Shown piece after piece: positions 11,669-22,037 of a stretch of DNA of 64,000 nt. The notes beneath the pieces are model-generated. The model had not been told where the DNA came from. It worked only from the letters and a program-made list of their open reading frames with translations, and searched no databases. Position 1 is the first letter of the stretch, and each line of letters opens with the position of its first letter. Origin of the DNA: Daucus carota subsp. sativus (taxonomy: Eukaryota; Streptophyta; Magnoliopsida; Apiales; Apiaceae). The stretch is from the NCBI RefSeq assembly GCF_001625215.2, contig NC_030387.2, forward strand, positions 806,001 to 870,000, read 5' to 3'. The translations under genes and the position numbers were made by a program.

Positions 11669-14600
11669 TTAGTGCGTGCACTGCAGAAGTTTGTCTCTTG
11701 CCACATGTAACTGCTTAATTGCAACACTAGTGTCAATGCGTTTTTGTGGCGTCTCTTCTGAACACAATAAGCCCACTTCAAATATTGATGTCAGACATGC
11801 CTCCAAGGTGTTCCTGCTGTATGAGTGATTTGTAGTCAAGTCATGTTCATCTTGATCTAGTAGAATCCGGGGGTCAACAATATCCATCACTCTGTATGGG
11901 AGTGCTTTCCTCACATAGTCACGAAGATTACCACCTTCATCTACTAGTATGCTGCTTTCTGTAGGCCTCTTCCCCGTGAAAATTTCTAGTAGAAGAATCC
12001 CATAGCTATAGACATCTCCCTCTATTGACATCTCCCCTCCCATTCCATACTCTGCACAACTACAGGGTTAAAAAGTTGGCAATAAAAAAAAAACCAATTT
12101 GCAAAATATTGGAGTTCTCTAAATTTGAATTATCAGAGCAGTACTAAACATTGATGGAAAAGTTCAGGTTCAACGTCACCTGGAGGAACATATCCGACTG
12201 TTCCACGTACACCTGTTGAACTCAATTGTGCTTGATTGATGTCTCCAGTAGTTGCATAAGAAAACCTCGCCAGACCAAAATCTCCAATATGAGCAACAAA
12301 ATCCTGGTCGAGAAGAATGTTACTTGGCTTAATGTCACAATGAATGATACTTGCATGACTGTGATGATGGAGGTAATCCATTCCTAGAGCAACATCAATT
12401 GAAATATATATTCTCTGGAGTAACGTCAAGTTTCTTTCATTCCCTTGATCATAAGGATTTGGATGCAACCAGTCGTCCACACTCCCGTTGGTCATGAACT
12501 CCAAAACCAAAGCCTTGAAGTCATTGCCTTTAAAATCAGTGCTAGAGCATGTCGTGATGATTTTGATAAGATTCCTATGACGAATATTCCTCAATGATTC
12601 GCACTCTGCCAAAAACCTCTTGTTCGCTCCATGTACTTCCACTTTTAGTACCTTCACAGCTACTATAACTTCCATTGATTGAACAACTCCTTTGAAAACT
12701 GAACCATATCTTCCTTCACCGAGCAAGTTGTTTGGAGAAAACTGATTTGTGGCTAACAGAAGGTCTTGGTACGAAAGTTTAGTATATTGGTAGGGCTCCA
12801 ACATGGGGAAAGGGTCATTCAACTTCTTGGAGTTTCGACACCAATAACAAATTAAGGCAAGACATGCTGACAAGATAGCAAGGGGTACAAAAACCATGAG
12901 TAGTATTATTCTCAGGGCTAGTGTTTTTTTCTTATTCCTTACAGAACAAGCTGGCAAATGTAATGCTCCAATACCTCCACAAAGCTCCAAATTTCCAACA
13001 ACTGAAAACACACTCATGTTAGAAAATAGACCTTCTTTCGGCACTTGACCTCCAAGCTTGTTGTGTGACAGGTTGAGAAATATAATCAAATTGAACCCTT
13101 CAAAAAATCTGGGAATAGTCCCGGAAATATTATTGTTTGAAAGATCCAAAAATGCAAGGCTTTTTAAAGCTTTAAAAGAAGATGGGATTCTGCCTTGAAA
13201 AAGGTTTCCTTCCAAATATAGTTCCTCCAGCATCACACAACCTTCAAGAGTAGCAGGTATATCTCCTGTTAATTTGTTGTACGAAAGATCTAATACGGCC
13301 AAATGTTTCAAGCTTCCAATGTTTGATGGTATTGGTCCAGTGATTAGATTCTGATGTAAATAAATGAAAATACATTCAGAAGCAAACACTATCTCCTCAG
13401 GTAACCTCCCTCTAAGCCTGTTGTTATTAAGGGACAATATCTTTAGAGTTGAGATGTTAAACACTTGAGTAGGAATGCTTTCTTGGAGCTTATTATTTTC
13501 TAAACTGAGAAATACTAATTTAGTTAGGTTGCCAATGGAGGTTGGAATTGCTCCTGAAATGTTGTTATCACTCAATCCTAGTTTGCCTAATTTTGAGAGA
13601 TCTCCAATTGATTCTGGAATGGTCCCTGTTAATAAATTGTGATGCAACTGAAGTACTATCAAGTTCTCAAGTTTACCAATTTCACTAGGCATGCTTCCGT
13701 AGATGTGATTTTTGTCAAGGAATAATTGTTCGATTGTAATGGAAAGATTTACAATAGAACTTGGGAATTGCCCTCTTAAACCAGTATCGTGTAATACCAA
13801 CTGCTTCAGATGGGTACAATTGAACAAAGAACCGAAGAAGCTCAAGTCATTAGGGCGCATATTGTCTCCAAGGGGATTATTACCTAGACTTAGCGATTCA
13901 AGATTATGAAGACTACCCAAATTAGTTGGTACAGGTCCAGTTATACTGTTTTGTACCATGTCAAATTCTGTAAGGTTGGAGGCATTAGCTAATGATGGTG
14001 GAAGAGGACCTGAAATTCTGTTCCCTCCCGCATAGAAATTTTCCAGCATAGGAAGGGTGGAGCCTAAATCTGCTGGAAGCGTTCCTTCTAGCTGATTATA
14101 ATATAGACCAACAGTATCCAGAGAAGAAATGTTGTAAAGTGGTAGGGGAACCATACCTGACAGATTGTTCGATCCTAAGACAAGAGTCTCTAATTTTGCA
14201 AGATGAGAAACTTCCAAAGGTATTCTGGCGGTTAGATGGTTATCGCCTAGATAGAGGACACGAAGAGTGGATATGTTCCCTATCGAAGGTGGAATTGATC
14301 CAGTAAAATGATTTTTTCCAACATCAAATGAATAAAGATTAGACCAAGAAGCAAAGTCGGTAGGTAGTTTCCCTTTTAGACCGTTGTCATACATACTCAT
14401 CTCTCTGATCTTTACACAATGGCTTAAATTGAAGGGAAATCCACCTTGAAATGAATTTGATCCTAAATCAAGATATTTTAGGCGAAACAGTTGACCAATT
14501 TCACTTGGAATGGAACTGTGAAACTTGTTTTGATAAAGGTAAATTTGGCTAAGAAAGGAGAGATTTCCAATATAGGGAGACAATGTCCCCCCCAACTGCA

Positions 14601-14838
14601 GCGAGGAGAGGTCTAGTACTGTTACCCTCTGTCGTCTATGGCTGCAGGTCACGCCAGTCCAGTTACAGAAGTGAATGGAACTGTTCCATGAGGCCATCAC
14701 ATGCAACGGGTCATTTCTTATCGAGGACTTGAAATAAAGCAACGCTTGATGATCAGTGTCGTTGCTTGGAAATGCAAATACAAATATATCTGATGTTGCT
14801 AAAACCACAGTAAAGAGAACAATGAATCGGAAAATCAT
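11669..14838 (-). CDS. LRR receptor-like kinase, subfamily XII, non-RD
   Basis: Exon 1 is 14838-12180 and exon 2 is 12051-11669 (1013 residues). I start at the Met of MIFRFIVLFTVVLAT because it begins a good signal peptide; the frame is open 45 codons further upstream. Order: signal peptide, LRRNT region (DHQALLYFKSSI...CNWTGVTC), about 20 leucine-rich repeats, membrane segment (IILLMVFVPLAILSACLALI), then kinase. The kinase has GEGRYGSVFKG (about 707), AVKVLK, HCDIKPSN (about 833; Cys before Asp, hence non-RD) and DFGLA (853). The donor CCAG|GTGACG and acceptor TGTGCAG|AG join GYVPP to EYGMGGEMS, at the position conserved in EFR/Xa21-like genes. Non-RD members of this subfamily usually act as immune pattern receptors; the ligand cannot be told from sequence. 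No stops or frameshifts were seen. Confidence 0.93.
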
Positions 14839-15331
14839 GGTTGTACAACAAAAGAGAGAAAATTGTGAGGTGATGGAGTAAGGGTACCGGTAGTGCACAA
14901 GCATACAGAGAGACAAAGTCCTTATGATTAATAGGTGTGGAGATTTTTCATGGTCTGTAATCAAGCACAACATTTTCAGTGTCCTTTTGCCAAACTCCAG
15001 AAACGACTACTGTATAAGTCAAGCAAAGGCAGACAGGTTTATTCAGGAATAGTAGAAATTAGATGTTCCTTCATTCTCCTATTGATTAAAGAAAGTTGTA
15101 TTTTCCAGTAATCTGTGAAATGGACTGCAAAGAGTTTATGAGCCAAGTCCATGCCGCGCATTCTTTTGACACCATGCAGTACATGCAATCCCAGTTATCA
15201 CAAAAATATTTTAAAAAAAGAATTAGAGATTTTATTCAGGTTGATTTGGGTTAATACTGCAAAATGTAACATAAAAAAAGATTATTTCCCATTTCCAGTA
15301 ATGTTTATATTATGAACTCTGGAAACAAAGA

Positions 15332-15530
15332 CTTTATATGTCAAGCAAAGTCCGGTAGGCCTAACTTTATACGTCAACCAAAGTCCGGTAGGCCTAGCCA
15401 ATACTAGTCTTTATCATTTCCGAGAAGGTTGCAATGAACACGTAGACATTTTAGCTAACAGGACCGTCCATTGGAGTGGTCGATAATTTATGTATAATAC
15501 ATGAACACGTAGACATTTTAGCTAACAGAC
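15332..15530. repeat. Two short direct repeats in the kinase upstream region
   Basis: CAAAGTCCGGTAGGCCTA occurs twice within about 33 bases (15346-15363 and 15379-15396, the spacing block also matching ACTTTATA(T/C)GTCAA). GAACACGTAGACATTTTAGC occurs at 15436 and again at 15503, 67 bases apart. These are small tandem duplications upstream of the receptor kinase. Confidence 0.7.
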
Positions 15531-16059
15531 ACCTAAGGTTGGAGATGCTGACCAAATTTACCTTATATCTCCCTCTAAATGCGGTTAACTTGAACCATGT
15601 TAAAGATATGATAATATTTGACCCATTCTAGTATGTTAATTGTTGTTTAACATCAACTGATATTAAAAATCTACTGATCCCACCCGTTTAAGATCCGAAA
15701 ATACTGGGCCACAACCACATTTAATCACAGTCTTATCTGCACACTGGCCTTTTCCTAATTTTTAGACATGTATGGCTGATTACCAATTGAAATATTTGTT
15801 TGACATTTGAAATGCTTTTAGCAGTTTATTGTACTGACATTTTCTGCAGTGGATATTTTGGTGATCTGCAGCTGGTCTATACTACTGAGAATCTGATGTA
15901 CTGAAATTTGTATAGATGCTAAAATCTGTACTTGATCTCTATGGTGTTTAATACAATATAATTGTGTTTTTATTCCTAAATTAATGTAGAAAAAATTCCT
16001 CTCATTATATATGCATATAGTTGTTCTTTATTTCATGTAGAATTTAAGTAAACTTTTAT

Positions 16060-16721
16060 GTGAGAAGGAAGAAACTAAGTACTGCAAATAAGTGAGAGGT
16101 GAAACTTTGATTTGACATTACACCAAAAGAGAGAGAGAATTTAACAACTGTCAAATGCATTCAATTGCAGACTATAGACAACACAAATTTTCCACAGAAT
16201 TTTCCACAAAATGTATGATCTTGGCTTAAATTGACCACGATACTGATGTTTACTATTTCTGCATGCCGAGTCCACCTCTGTTGATTCCCAGTTCTATGAA
16301 CTGTAGTCCCAGTGTCATTAAAGGAGGCATAGAAAAGTCAGTCCTCTCGCGGTACCACTTGCCTTGTTCTCAGTAGTAATTTCATCTAGCACTTTGCCAT
16401 AACGCGTAACCTGCAGCTATAATATGATTGTGCATATGAATAAGAATCTTAGTGAGATGAAATTTATAACAGTCGGGAAAAAAGTTAAATTGGACTTGCG
16501 TGTATTTTTCTGTTATAGAGAACTCTGACATTAGAGTAGTGGTGATTCTATTGCCTTTAAAACTTTTTTGAAGTTACTGGCAAGTAAAAAATGTAATTAG
16601 GAACAAAAACATGTGTTGACATGCCGATTTAATCTTCTGTATGACTATGTACTTATTATTTATGGTAATACCTTCAATGTAATAAAATGTGAGAAAATTT
16701 TGAAACTTTGATTTGACATTA

Positions 16722-16763
<42 letters not shown>

Positions 16764-16960
16764 CAACAACTGTCGAATGCATTCGATGGCAGACTATAGA
16801 CAACATAGATTTTCCACAGAACTTCTGCGTAATCTGAGACTTGACACTGAGAAAAGGAAGGAACTATTGTAAATAAGTGAGAAAATACTCTCCCCTATGT
16901 CGTATGATCTGGGCTTGAATTTCATCAGCGCTTTGCCTTAATGCGGAACCTGCAAAATAC
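16060..16960. repeat. Diverged tandem duplication with a GA microsatellite
   Basis: A segment around 16060-16410 recurs at about 16690-16955 with the same order of landmarks: GAAACTTTGATTTGACATTA, a GA run, CAACAACTGTC(A/G)AATGCATTC, GCAGACTATAGACAACA, TTTTCCACAGAA, TATGATCT, then TTTCATC..GC(A/G)CTTTGCC. In the second copy the GA run has expanded to an uninterrupted microsatellite at 16726-16761. Read on the minus strand, the first copy has a 31-codon open stretch after a TGCAG acceptor-like site (VTRYGKVLDEITTENKASG); the second copy is broken there. I do not recognise it; it may be a dead exon. Confidence 0.6.
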
Positions 16961-17175
16961 TTAGACATTACATTAGACTTAATTTATGGTCTAATAGCAG
17001 AAACATTGGAAGAGAATGTGGGTATAATTGTTCACAGCCATGTCTTACAACTTTTGCTGCAATTGGTAACCAGAGGATACAGCAACACTTCTGTTACTTT
17101 CACGGAGATGGAGGCATATAGAGTAAGTGAAAGAAAGGGTGGACATGAAAGAACATCAGGGGAAATTAAATAATA

Positions 17176-17202
17176 CTAGCTTATAGACCGTGCAATGCAC
17201 GG
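17176..17202 (-). mobile_element. Helitron 3' terminus (minus strand)
   Basis: Read on the minus strand, a short GC-rich hairpin (CCGTGCATTGCACGG, complement of 17188-17202) is followed after eight bases by CTAG at 17179-17176 and then T. A hairpin just before CTRR and insertion between A and T are the hallmarks of Helitron 3' ends. The element body would extend to the right; I could not fix its TC start. Confidence 0.6.
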
Positions 17203-17922
17203 GAGCCTCCCGTCGAAGTTCTGTTTATCGTGTACGTACGGATGCTGAACGGCTCATGTAACAAAACTGTTCTGTGCACAAAAAATCTGCATTTGAATCA
17301 ACTGACATATGCATGGCTTAGTGTATATGTTCACAGCGAATTGACTTGCAGATTGCAACGCTTAAATCCTCCTAGGCCCTTAACCTCAGAGTCTTGTCCT
17401 TGGCTCCACGAACCAAATCAGCACACACTGTCATAAACAATTTCCATAGATACACAATCAAATAACTTAACAGATTTATATTCATATTAGGAACACTTTA
17501 AATAGTATCACAACTCAATAAAATTTCAATAATAACATTGACGTTTTAATTTTTTTATCCTCTGTAAATAAGTATATCTTGTTTTTTAATGTTTTTTTTT
17601 GAAACATTGTTTTTTAATGTTAATCAATCAAAATATAATTTCATATAATTTTAATCATTTAACAGGTTATATTAGTACTCTCTCTGTCCCAAATAATTGT
17701 CATTTTGACTTTTTTCATCCCATACTACAGTTTAAAAATCATGCAAAGAGAGTAGGACATACATTAACATCCATTGCACTGAAGTCCTCTGAGGTATACA
17801 CACGATTTGCAGCAGTTTCACTTTACATGAACTCTTTTTTGTTTAACTCTTAACTGATATGTTTATATGTTTATATGAACTGATCCGTTGATGTTTGAAA
17901 ATCTATATATATATATAAAAAG

Positions 17923-18117
17923 AAAACGCGACTCCGCGTAGCGTTTTGGCTTAATAAATATATGAATAATTGTTTTTTGTTTGAAATATATATATATATT
18001 CTGATAAAAGTAAAAACGCGACACCGTGTAGTGTTTTCCGTTATAGTAAAATGTGAAAACGCTGCACGATTTAGCGTTCCGCTGTAACATAGAAAACGCT
18101 ATTTCATTTGCGTCTCT
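17923..18117. repeat. Array of four AAAACGC...GCGTTTT imperfect hairpins
   Basis: Four short units, each with an AAAACGC left arm and a GCGTTTT-like right arm around an 8-11 base loop, lie at 17923-17947, 18013-18037, 18056-18079 and 18093-18117. The first pair also share the loop (CGAC(T/A)CCG(C/T)GTA). The arms get weaker toward the right. The array sits between a Helitron end and the presumed 5' UTR of the RPC7 gene. No coding content. Confidence 0.6.
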
Positions 18118-18716
18118 TTTGATCATTGAGGGCCAATATTTTGATATTGGTTATTTAGAGCAATTTGACTCTAAATTTGGTTATTTGGGGTCTTTTTTCG
18201 AGAAACTACAAACAACATAATTCGTTCAGGGACCATTCAGATCACCCAGAAGTCCAGAACCACTGGTTCAGATTTAACACAAGTCTTGACAAATACATTC
18301 GATACATGCAAGAGGCATACGCACACACAACATACAACATTACTGTGACACTACCTACCCTAAATCCCTAATTCCTAACTCACGCACATAAACTGCAAGT
18401 CTCCGTCAAATTCAACCGGGAGCTCCTCTCTGACTCTCTCCCTACCTACCGCCTCCCTGCTCCCGGTGCCCACAGCTGCGACCCCCAATTTCTAGGTATC
18501 CTATTTTAATTGTGATTCAGGCGTTCAGTACCTTTTATGTGTTGATAAACATAACGATCACAAGAATAAAATTGTCATTCCTATTTCATTAAATTATATC
18601 AAAATCCCAAACAAGGGTGATGACTGATGAGTGATGAGAATTGTTCCATATCATGACTAATGTGCACTTAATTACAGAAATTAAGATATTCACACACATG
18701 CCACTAAAAGAGGATA

Positions 18717-18952
18717 CTCCCTCCGTCCCAAAATAAGTGTAAGGCTTTGACTTTTTGCACGTAATTTGAGGTGCAAATAAAACATACTTCTATATATTAT
18801 TTTTCAAATTTTTCTTTTTCTGAATAAAAATATGGATGTTAAACTTTTATTCAGAAAAAAGAAGATTTGAAAAATAATATATATCATACTATGTTTTATT
18901 TGAATCTCAAACTACGTGCAAAAAGTCAAAGCTTATTTTGGGACGAAGGGAG
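18717..18952. mobile_element. Stowaway MITE with long palindromic arms
   Basis: CTCCCTCCGTCCCAAAATAA at the left is mirrored by TTATTTTGGGACGAAGGGAG at the right, and TA flanks both ends. The arms continue inward (GCTTTGACTTTTTGCACGTA against its complement), so the element folds almost entirely into one hairpin. Confidence 0.85.
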
Positions 18953-19724
18953 TATCAGTGAAGCTGTATATGCATTTATGGATAGAATAGTGTGAAAAGC
19001 TACGTGTATTACAATATGGTTTACAGTACAGTAATAAATACAATTGTCAGAAGTTATAAGTCTATGTCAGGAGCTTACCACAAGTTTCAGAACCGTAACA
19101 GGGAGATAAACCATTTGGTGCGACATACAACTCAACAGAATAGTAATTTGTGAAGAAGTTGGTTACTAAATCACTATAAGAATCTCCTGAAAAGGGGATA
19201 GCACGAATGATAACCGTAACGAGTAATATAATTCATCCTCTTCTTTGCAATACTTTTGCTTTCCTAGACCAAGCAACAACAGTTACATAGATTATGGCTC
19301 AACAAAACACGAAGGGAAAGAGAGGGATTAAATATATTGCTTGATCAATAAAAATTGAAGTTCTTACTATGTACTGTAGAGTATGGCGCAGAAGGTTATG
19401 CCATATAATGCGAGACAGTGAACCCAAAGCCTGAAAAAAGACATGTAAGATGAATTGGCACACTGTCGAGGAGGCAAGTACACAATTTTTGGCGGGTACC
19501 GGGAAATACGTTTACATATAGGAGTTTATTTTCCTTACATGGCACTAGAAATAGTGGAAACAATACAACTTAGGTTTTCCTTGATATATGATTATTGCAG
19601 AAGACTAATAAGTACCAAAAACAAAATAATCAATATTTTTTTGCAAGTTACCAAGTAAATATGGGAAACACAAAAAACAATTGTCTGATATCTTTAGTTG
19701 TATTCAGATCAGACCTTTTTACTG

Positions 19725-19899
19725 CTATGTTACCCGGACTCGGCTGAAAGTTACGTGTCCGAGTGTCGGACTCGGCAATATTTTGAAAATTTTACATGTT
19801 TTTGCCCTAAAATAAGTGTCGGAGTGTCCATACCTGTGTCCGAGTGTCGAGTGTCCGACACGGGTACTCGAGGTAAAATGAAGAGTCCGGGTAACGTAG
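19725..19899. mobile_element. hAT-type MITE, 175 bp with perfect 8-bp target duplication
   Basis: The terminal inverted repeats CTATGTTACCCGGACTC and GAGTCCGGGTAACGTAG match at 16 of 17 bases. Exact direct repeats TTTTACTG flank it at 19717-19724 and 19900-19907. The interior is made of CGAGTGTC/GTGTCCGA repeats. Non-coding. Confidence 0.8.
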
Positions 19900-20793
19900 T
19901 TTTACTGTGATACAGTATAGTGATTCAGTATCACTATTGTTAAACTTTCTGACATTGTCGTATTGGTCTCAGTTTGTTAAACTTGCTCATTATATATTGG
20001 CAAAGTATCAAGACATGAGGTATACTAGTTTATTCTGCAATTTTGTCCAGTACCTTGTCAATGAGCTTGAATATACCATTTTTTATTGTTGTCGAACAAT
20101 TTACTATTTCTAATCCTGACATTTTAGCATGAATATTGGCCGAACATGAATCTTTCTTAACTTGGTTTTGGTTGATGTTTCTGGGACCCCTATCAAATGT
20201 TTTTCTAATTTTTATTGTTTTACTATTCGCTACGCGTGCGTGACTAGTGGCGGAAGCTCAGGGTATGCCATATATGCAAAGAAGAATAAAATTCATGGCA
20301 CTTATTTCATTCACATTGTCGCATCTTCTTCTGTGTTTTCCTCAGTATATTTCCTTCAGAGCAAATCTTCTTTTGCTTGACATATTCTTTATGCTGCATG
20401 TTCTATTTTCTTTCTCTTATTTGTTTGTGTATACAGATAGTCTCACCGCTCATGATTGCCTTCACAAACCTGCAACTTTTTCTGTATAGAAGTAACTTTT
20501 GAATTATATATTGGTAGTAAAAGGGAGTAACTGATAAATTCTTATGGAAGTGATATCACAAGCTTACTTAGAGCAACTCCAACACATTCCTCATACCCAC
20601 TTTTCACTAATTTTTTGAGGAACTTCAAATTTAAACCACCTCCAACAGGAGCTTCAAAAGTGCCTGAAACTTTAGGAGCTTCAAATATTTCCTCAAACAT
20701 GTGGAGTGTTACCTCCCTCCTCATTCCAATTTTATAATGGTAAATATGATATCCTCTGTCAGCTAGAAGTATGCTAATGTACAGTTGTTTCTG

Positions 20794-20840
20794 CACCCAC
20801 CCACCCACCCACCCACACACACACACACACACACATATAT
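20794..20840. repeat. CCCA/CA microsatellite
   Basis: A compound run of five ACCC units followed by a CA run and a short AT run, inside the presumed 5' UTR intron of RPC7. Confidence 0.95.
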
Positions 20841-21016
20841 TTAAGTAACAAAGTATACATAGAGAGTATTTATGAAGATGTTGGAGGGACAACATGTTTT
20901 TTATCTTAAATTAGAGGGTTGCATTTTTTGAATATTCACTAATTTATCTTGTGTAGTATGAACCTGTATGTAAACGAAGCACAATAACTCAATATTTAGC
21001 CATGTTGTTTTAATAG

Positions 21017-22005
21017 ATGGCTTTCAGAGGAAGAGGACGTGGTGGTAGATTTGGTGGTGGCGGTGGTCCCTGTCATGCAGAGAAAATAAAATTTGAACAT
21101 TTTCCAGTAAGTACCGACTGTCTTTTGGTGCTTTATTTTAGAATTATTGTTCTTCCAAGTGTGCGGTTTTCTCATTCACAAGATATTAAATATATATGCA
21201 ATTTACAATGATCAAAATTCATACTTATGAAATATAGCTAAATTTGCTAGCAATACAAGTTAGATTAATATGGATATGCACAGAAGATCTTGAAAAAAGA
21301 ATTTGCTGGTTAATGTGAAATGTTAAATGAACCTGGTGAAACCCTTTGTATCATCCCCTGTTGATTTGTAATTATGAGAGTTGGGTCGAACATTACTATC
21401 AGTCTATTACATTAGTTATCTATAATTACTTCAGCTTTAATATTTGAAATCCAGCCGACCCTATGACTACTAATGGAACTACCATCAATGTGTTGATTAA
21501 CCTTTAACCAACTAAACATTTCATGGCATTAGTTAATATTTTTATTAGAATTTTAGTGTATAGAAATTCTGATTAGGATCTGGTGTGAAGTATTGGGAGA
21601 AGTTATGATACAGTGATGACTACAATATGCTTTCATTTGTGAAGCTGGAGCACGTCAAACAAGATAGCTTTCCAGCATGGATGTGTATTTAACTAACTCC
21701 TAACATTTGTTTTTAGTTTCTTAGCTCATTATGCTTTCTAGTTTTGATAGGAAATCGATAATTTGCCTGATGTCCAAAATGTGAAAGAAGAACGAGTTCT
21801 CTTTTTCTGGAGTCACCGGTTGCAACTATCATGGAAATTGTCTCCATATTATTACAAGGGTGTGGGAAATGATGCTGAAGGTAAGCCTGAACAAAATACA
21901 ATATTTTTGGATATACAGTTTAGCAATGGCGCAGAGTATGCAGAGTGATTATCTTATCAGTTTATAAATTAATTATTCATTACCGCGAGGTTTATTTGGG
22001 TTGGG

Positions 22006-22037
<32 letters not shown>

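Larger units (their letters stand above)
18370..21016 (+). other. Probable 5' UTR exon and long 5' UTR intron of RPC7
   Basis: A pyrimidine-rich, GC-richer block at about 18390-18495 (CTCCTCTCTGACTCTCTCCC) looks like a plant 5' leader and ends CTAG|GTATCC at 18495-18496, a possible donor. The next good acceptor before the coding start is TTTTAATAG at 21016. The intervening 2.5 kb holds only MITEs, a microsatellite and AT-rich sequence, as expected of an intron. The transcription start is not defined. Confidence 0.4.

Noticed and set aside
15139..17170. A second receptor kinase beside the LRR-XII gene
   Set aside because: No LRR or kinase motif was seen on either strand in this stretch, only duplications and microsatellites.
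17676..17760. TACTCTCTCTGTCCC, a Stowaway-like left end
   Set aside because: No matching right terminus or TA-flanked partner was found within 400 bases, so only a half end is visible.
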